This document shows, piece after piece, positions 59,331 through 64,000 of a DNA stretch of 64,000 bases. Source of the stretch: UTCFX2 sp963726375. GTDB lineage: Bacteria; Chloroflexota; Anaerolineae; Anaerolineales; UBA4823. The notes under the pieces were generated by a model that saw only the letters and a program-made list of their open reading frames with translations, had not been told where the DNA came from and did no database searches. The stretch covers positions 186,001-250,000 of the forward strand of contig CAVSCE010000008.1 of the NCBI GenBank assembly GCA_963726375.1. Reading direction: 5' to 3'. Position 1 is the stretch's first letter. Each line of letters begins with the position of its first letter. The position numbers were made by a program, and so were the translations under genes.

Positions 59331-60854
59331 TTAAGGGACCATCGCGACTGCACCTGCCTGAATGGCTGCAACAAGCTGATCCACTGCAGGAGCCATCAGG
59401 TTGAAGAACGGCTTGGGATACAGGCCGATCCAGAAGATTAAAATTAGCAGAGGCAGCAGGGTGACGATCTCACGCCAGTTCAGGTCTTTCAAATTTCGAT
59501 TTTCATCCTTTGTGACCGGTCCCAGGAACAGCTTCTGGAACATCAGCAGGATATAAACCGCCGCCAGGATCACGCCAACCGCAGCCAGCGCAGCAAACCA
59601 GGGGGTACCCAGCGCTCCTCCCGGCTGCCCGGCTCCCCACGCCCCCAACAAGATCGTGAACTCGCCCACAAAACCATTCAGTCCGGGTAAGCCCATCGAG
59701 GAAAGCGCCACGATCAGCGTCAGAACACCATAAACCGGCATCACCTTCCAGAGGCCTCCAAAGGCATCCATATCGCGGGTGTGGCGCCGTTCGTAGATCA
59801 TCCCGACAATGAGGAACAACGCGCCCGTGCTCAAGCCGTGGTTGATCATCTGCAGGATTCCGCCCTGGATACCCTGGGGATTCAACGCAAAGAGACCCAG
59901 CATCACAAATCCCAGGTGGCTCACGGAAGAATATGCCACCAGCTTCTTAACATCTTTCTGCGCATACGATACCGCCGCACCATATAGGATGCCGATTACC
60001 GCCAGCCCTGCCATCCAGGGCGCTAACCGCACCGATGCCTGCGGAAAGAGCTGCAGGTTGAACCGCAGAAAACCATAGGTTCCCATTTTCAGCAAAACGC
60101 CCGCCAGGATGACCGAGCCTGCAGTAGGCGCTTCAACATGAGCATCCGGAAGCCAGGAATGCAGCGGCCACATCGGCACTTTGATCGCGAATGCGGCCGC
60201 AAATGCCAGGAAGAGCCAGAACTGCAAGTCCGCCGGGATGCCGCCTTTGGCTGCCAAATCCGGCACCAGAAACGTCCCCTGGTAGATCCCCAGCCAAAGG
60301 ATTGCCAGCAGCATCAGGATCGATCCAGCCATCGTGTATAAAAAGAATTTGACCGCAGCATACATCCGCCTCGTCCCACCCCAAATGCCGATCAGGAAAT
60401 ACATCGGCACCAGCGTAAACTCCCAAAAGATATAGAACAAAAACAGGTCCTGCGCCAGGAAAACACCGACCATGCCGACTTCGAGCAGCAGGAAAAAGAT
60501 CATGAAGTCTTTCACCCGATCTTCTACTGCGGTCCAGGTTGAAAGGATCGAAATCGGAGCCAGCAAGGTGGTCAGCAATACCAGCAGAATGCTCAGACCA
60601 TCAACTCCCAGATAGTAGTGGATCTCCAAATTTGCGAGTGGAATCCAGGGAAGATCAACAACCAGCTGCAGATCCGGGTTGCTCGGCTGGAACTGCGCCA
60701 ATACAGCCAGCGAAATCCCAAATGTGATCAGAGATACGACCAAGGCCACCCAACGCGCCAGGTTTTTCTGTTCCGAGCGCAAAAAAAGCAGGATAAGCAC
60801 CCCCACCAGCGGGAAAAATGTGACCAGGGTCAACGGATTCAGGAGATAGTTCAT
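59331..60854 (-). CDS. nuoM: NADH-quinone oxidoreductase subunit M
   Basis: Antiporter-like proton-pumping subunit. YLGVDGLSILLVLLTTLLAP, FLAQDLFLFYIFWEFTLVPMYFLIG (conserved Glu), AFAIKVPMWPLHSWLPDAHVEAP (conserved Lys) and KLVAYSSVSHLGFVMLGLFA. About 507 residues. ATG 60854 has GGAGGAAC ahead; upstream residues are not family-like. Single uninterrupted frame. Confidence 0.96.
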   Translation of the reverse strand: MNYLLNPLTLVTFFPLVGVLILLFLRSEQKNLARWVALVVSLITFGISLAVLAQFQPSNPDLQLVVDLPWIPLANLEIHYYLGVDGLSILLVLLTTLLAPISILSTWTAVEDRVKDFMIFFLLLEVGMVGVFLAQDLFLFYIFWEFTLVPMYFLIGIWGGTRRMYAAVKFFLYTMAGSILMLLAILWLGIYQGTFLVPDLAAKGGIPADLQFWLFLAFAAAFAIKVPMWPLHSWLPDAHVEAPTAGSVILAGVLLKMGTYGFLRFNLQLFPQASVRLAPWMAGLAVIGILYGAAVSYAQKDVKKLVAYSSVSHLGFVMLGLFALNPQGIQGGILQMINHGLSTGALFLIVGMIYERRHTRDMDAFGGLWKVMPVYGVLTLIVALSSMGLPGLNGFVGEFTILLGAWGAGQPGGALGTPWFAALAAVGVILAAVYILLMFQKLFLGPVTKDENRNLKDLNWREIVTLLPLLILIFWIGLYPKPFFNLMAPAVDQLVAAIQAGAVAMVP

Positions 60855-60941
60855 AACTGTTCCTCCGGGGTCCTTCCCCTTTTCCTTGCCATTCCCAAAG
60901 ACAGGAAAGACTTGCAGCAAGGGCAGGGGATCAGGATGAAG

Positions 60942-63104
60942 TTACCTTAATAGCAGATATCCAAGAATGATGACCACGCCAAAAAAGATCGACAGGGCAT
61001 AGTTGCGCACGAAGCCGGTTTGAACTCGCTTCAATGCTGGTCGCAGACCGCCTGGTCAGCTCGCCCAGGCCGTTTGCTGTTGCGTCGATGATGCCCAGAT
61101 CAATTCGTACCGCCAACAGCTGGGTCAAGCAGGTTAAAACCTCTCACCAGCACCCGATCATGGAACCAGTCATGCCAGAAGCGCCAGTCGATCACGTCCG
61201 CGAGGAAGCGCGAGATTGCAATATAAGGGTTCAGAATCAATGTCCAGTACAGCTCGTCCACCCAGTATTTATTCTTCCACAGTTCGAAGATGGGACCCAG
61301 AAATACTCGGAGCGGGTCATCCGGGCGACGGCCGGCTGGTTCTGCCCAGAATGCCTCGTAGCGCCTGGGATTATAGAGCCACCAACCCACCCCGATTGCG
61401 GCCAGTGCCAGGACGATGCTGATCAATGCCACGAGCACAACAAACTCACCCTCATGGACGACATGCCCAAGGGTATGTTCTATCCAATGGGTCAAGGTGT
61501 GCGTCCACGGCAGATTGAGCAGCCCTCCCAGCGTCGAAAGGACAGCCAGGACGATCAGCGGGAAGGTCATCACTGCTGGGCTTTCTTTTGCATGTTCGGC
61601 TGCCAGGCTGCGCGGTTTGCCAAAAAAGACCATCAACACCTGGCGGGTCATATAAAAAGCTGTGAAAACTGCTGCCAGTGTAAGCAGGACATAGACAGCC
61701 GGATACATCTTTCCAAATTCGGCCAGGATCTCATCTTTCGACCAAAAACCCGCCAGCGGCGGCAGACCTGCAAGCGCAATCGCGCCAATCAGGTAGACCC
61801 AGAAAGTGGTCTTCATCCGGGTCCGCATCCCGCCCATGTTGCGCATATCCTGCGGGTCGAAATCATGGCCCTGAGTTTTGGCGTGCTTCCGCAATTTCGG
61901 GTCGTGATCGACATGGTGCTCGCCGCGCTCCACGCCCTGGATCACAGAGCCTGCTGAGAGGAAGAGAAGCGCCTTGAAGAAAGCGTGCGTCACCAAGTGG
62001 AACATCCCCGCCACAAATGCGCCCATTCCTACTGCGGCCACCATGAATCCCAGCTGGCTGATCGTCGAATACGCCAGCACTTTCTTAATATCAAACTGCC
62101 CAACTGCGATTGTTGCAGCAAAAAGGGCTGTCAGCGCACCCACGATTGCAACGATATTCTGCGCCTGCGGCGCCAGCACATACAGCTCTGCCGAGCGTGC
62201 GATCAGGTAGACGCCGGCTGTCACCATCGTGGCAGCATGGATCAGTGCCGACACCGGCGTAGGGCCTGCCATCGCGTCCGGAAGCCAGACATACAGCGGA
62301 AGCTGGGCCGATTTTCCGGTGACGCCGATCAGCATGAACAGCGTAATCATCAGGATCAGGGTCGGTGCAGCCGCCGCAACTTCGGGCGCTTTTTCAAAGA
62401 CGGCATGAAAATCCAGCGTCCCAAAGGCCCAAAAGATGCTGAAGATCGCCAGCAGCAATCCGAAATCCCCCACCCGGTTCACTACCATGGCCTTCTTGGC
62501 TGCGAGCGAATTCCCAATGCCATCCTTGCCCTTTTCATACCAGAAACCGATCAGCAAGTATGAGCAGAGACCAACTCCTTCCCAACCAACAAAAAGCATC
62601 AGATAGTTATCGCCGCTGACCAGGATCATCATCATGGCGATGAACAGGTTCATGAAGACAAAGAAGCGCCGGAAACGTTTGGGGTCGCCGTTATGACGCA
62701 CATCTTCGTGCATATACCCGACCGCATAGATATGGATCAGAGTCCCAACACCGGAGACCACAAGCATCATCAATACCGACAGGGTATCCACCTGGAATGC
62801 CCAGCGAACCTGCAGGTCTCCGATCGTGATCCATTCCGCCAGCGGCACAACCATCCCCTTCAGGATGACCAATCAGCGAGATGGTCAGTAATACTGATAT
62901 GACGAACGCCAGGCCTGAGGCAGTGCAGGCAATCCCTCCAACAATTTTCTCTCCTGCAGTTATGCCCTTACTCTCTCCTCCCCACTCCAGGATCTTCCCA
63001 CCGAATGCCATATTGAGCAGGAGCCCAATCACTGGAAAGAACACGATCCAGGGAGCCAGGGAGAAAAATTGTGGGCCATTTGAAACAATCTCTTCGAAGA
63101 GCAT
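60942..63104 (-). CDS. nuoL: NADH-quinone oxidoreductase subunit L, about three frameshifts
   Basis: Largest antiporter-like subunit, with the lateral helix at its end. VDTLSVLMMLVVSGVGTLIH, NLFIAMMMILVSGDNYLMLF, FVGWEGVGLCSYLLIGFWY, GKSAQLPLYVWLPDAMAGPTP and KVLAYSTISQLGFMVAAVG are diagnostic. Frame changes near 62870, 61125 and 61045; corrected, the end reads VQTGFVRNYALSIFFGVVII and stops at TAA 60942. A His-rich insert (ERGEHHVDHDPKLRKHAKTQ) lies between helices. About 720 residues. Confidence 0.95.
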
Positions 63105-63174
63105 AAGCGTTCCTCTCTCGTTTTAGATCTCGGCGAATCTGTTCAGAAATCTAAAATCGGATTTGAACAATCCA

Positions 63175-63477
63175 TCATCCCTGCATTTTGTTGAGCTGAT
63201 CGACATCGATATTATGCTTGGCCTGAAAAATTGCCACGATCAGCGCCAGGCCAACTGCAACCTCGGCAGCTGCAACAGCCATCACGAAAAAGACGAAAAT
63301 CTGTCCACTCATCGACCCATAAGAACGTGCAAACGCCACAAAGACCAGGTTGGCAGAGTTGAGCATCAGCTCAATTGACATGAAGATGACAATCGCGTTG
63401 CGCCGAATTAAAACCCCCAGCGCTCCGAGGGTAAAAAGGACAATTGCCAATCCGGTGTAATATTCTACAGGCACCAT
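63175..63477 (-). CDS. nuoK: NADH-quinone oxidoreductase subunit K
   Basis: 100 residues, three membrane helices, with the conserved Glu in IVIFMSIELMLNSANLVFVAF and the second in AAAEVAVGLALIVAIF. Standard length. Between nuoJ and nuoL on the same strand. Confidence 0.96.
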   Translation of the reverse strand: MVPVEYYTGLAIVLFTLGALGVLIRRNAIVIFMSIELMLNSANLVFVAFARSYGSMSGQIFVFFVMAVAAAEVAVGLALIVAIFQAKHNIDVDQLNKMQG

Positions 63478-63557
63478 CGTATCACCTCCAACTTTTTTCT
63501 TCCCAATCCTTTACCCGATCCCTTTCCTTAACGAATAAATGGGCAGATGGATAGGTG

Positions 63558-64000
63558 TCATTGTTTCGCAGCATTCGCATTTTTTTCGCGTTTTTTCGTC
63601 AGCACGATCGCGCCGATCATCGCAACCAGGAGCAAAATCGAGATCAACTCAAACGGCAGCAAGTAGGTGCTGAATAAGGTTTCACCGATCGCTTCTGGCG
63701 TGCCAAAACCGATGGGTGCCGCGCTCGCCGGTGCACCACTCCCCATCCGGAAGATGAGCAGGATTCCTGCCTCCAGGATCAGGATTCCGCCCAACACATA
63801 CGCCAAAGGACGCTGCCAGGCAAGCGTTCCGGTAGTCCCGAGTTTCTCTGCACCTAAAAGCATGATCACGAATAAGAACAGCACCATGATTGCTCCAGCA
63901 TATACGGCAACCTGGGTCAAAGCAATGAATGGGGCTTCAAGCAGCAAATAGAAAACCGCGACCGCAGTAAAGTTGAGGATCAAATTCAAAGCTGCATATA
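63558..64000 (-). CDS. nuoJ: NADH-quinone oxidoreductase subunit J, 5' end outside window
   Basis: The frame is open to the window edge (YAALNLILNFTAVAVFYLLL), so the true start is beyond 64000. VYAGAIMVLFLFVIMLLGA is the family core; the C-terminus STYLLPFELISILLLVAMIGAIVL also fits. Complex I genes upstream (A-I) should lie to the right. Confidence 0.94.
   Translation of the reverse strand, partial: YAALNLILNFTAVAVFYLLLEAPFIALTQVAVYAGAIMVLFLFVIMLLGAEKLGTTGTLAWQRPLAYVLGGILILEAGILLIFRMGSGAPASAAPIGFGTPEAIGETLFSTYLLPFELISILLLVAMIGAIVLTKKREKNANAAKQ

Noticed and set aside
61034..61957. Open plus-strand frame (307 codons)
   Set aside because: Antisense to nuoL; the Gln/His-rich composition mirrors the membrane-helix codons on the other strand.

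Overview
The window looks like a chromosomal segment of a Chloroflexota bacterium, most likely class Anaerolineae. This is inferred from gene content and protein style: lipoproteins with Thr/Pro-rich linkers, a split methylmalonyl-CoA mutase, a LutB-LutC fusion, nuoJKLMN, and NBR1-type Ig and TPR lipoproteins. No rRNA, plasmid, phage, insertion sequence or CRISPR array is visible. The assembly is indel-rich. More than 20 otherwise ordinary genes change frame in mid-gene, often at short homopolymers and worst at 31-36 kb, so most broken genes here are best read as intact genes with sequencing errors.

Layout. 0-3.5 kb: a branched-chain amino-acid type binding lipoprotein (cut by the window edge), methylmalonyl-CoA epimerase and mutase catalytic subunit. 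3.6-9.5 kb: a DUF1786 protein, HtpG and a large EzrA-like membrane-anchored coiled-coil protein. 9.5-17.3 kb: tRNA-Arg, surE, an inositol-phosphatase / response regulator / HD hydrolase / hutI run, an aspartase/fumarase-family lyase and an orphan OmpR-type regulator. 17.3-22.9 kb: tRNA-Cys/Gly/Phe, an UlaG-like hydrolase, mutY, an M19 dipeptidase and a ferredoxin-NADP reductase-like flavoprotein. 23-31 kb: a triple-FAS1 lipoprotein, an M16 peptidase pair, acpS, DedA, a PrsW-like protease and a thioredoxin-fold/cyclophilin fusion. 31-41 kb: a zinc peptidase, an epimerase, purA/purB (convergent), an LmbE-type deacetylase, msrA, sbcC. 41-51.5 kb: lutA-lutBC, arfB, a rearranged patch (half an adenine deaminase abutting the tail of a molybdopterin oxidoreductase and its FeS subunit), an ade / URO-D / desulfidase operon, an Ig-domain lipoprotein and a peroxiredoxin-glutaredoxin fusion. 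51.5-64 kb: coaBC, ydcF, prmC, prfA, two secreted proteins and nuoN-M-L-K-J.

The most interesting signal is a pair of candidate selenoproteins. In the DsbA-like/cyclophilin lipoprotein (UGA at 30636-30638) and in the peroxiredoxin-glutaredoxin fusion (UGA at 51319-51321), one reading frame runs unbroken on both sides of a single UGA. That UGA sits exactly where the family has its catalytic cysteine, and each is followed at the right distance by a hairpin fitting the bacterial SECIS consensus. UGA is an ordinary stop in neighbouring genes and Cys codons are common, so a changed genetic code does not explain it. No selA/B/C/D gene lies in the window, so the Sec machinery must be sought elsewhere in the genome.
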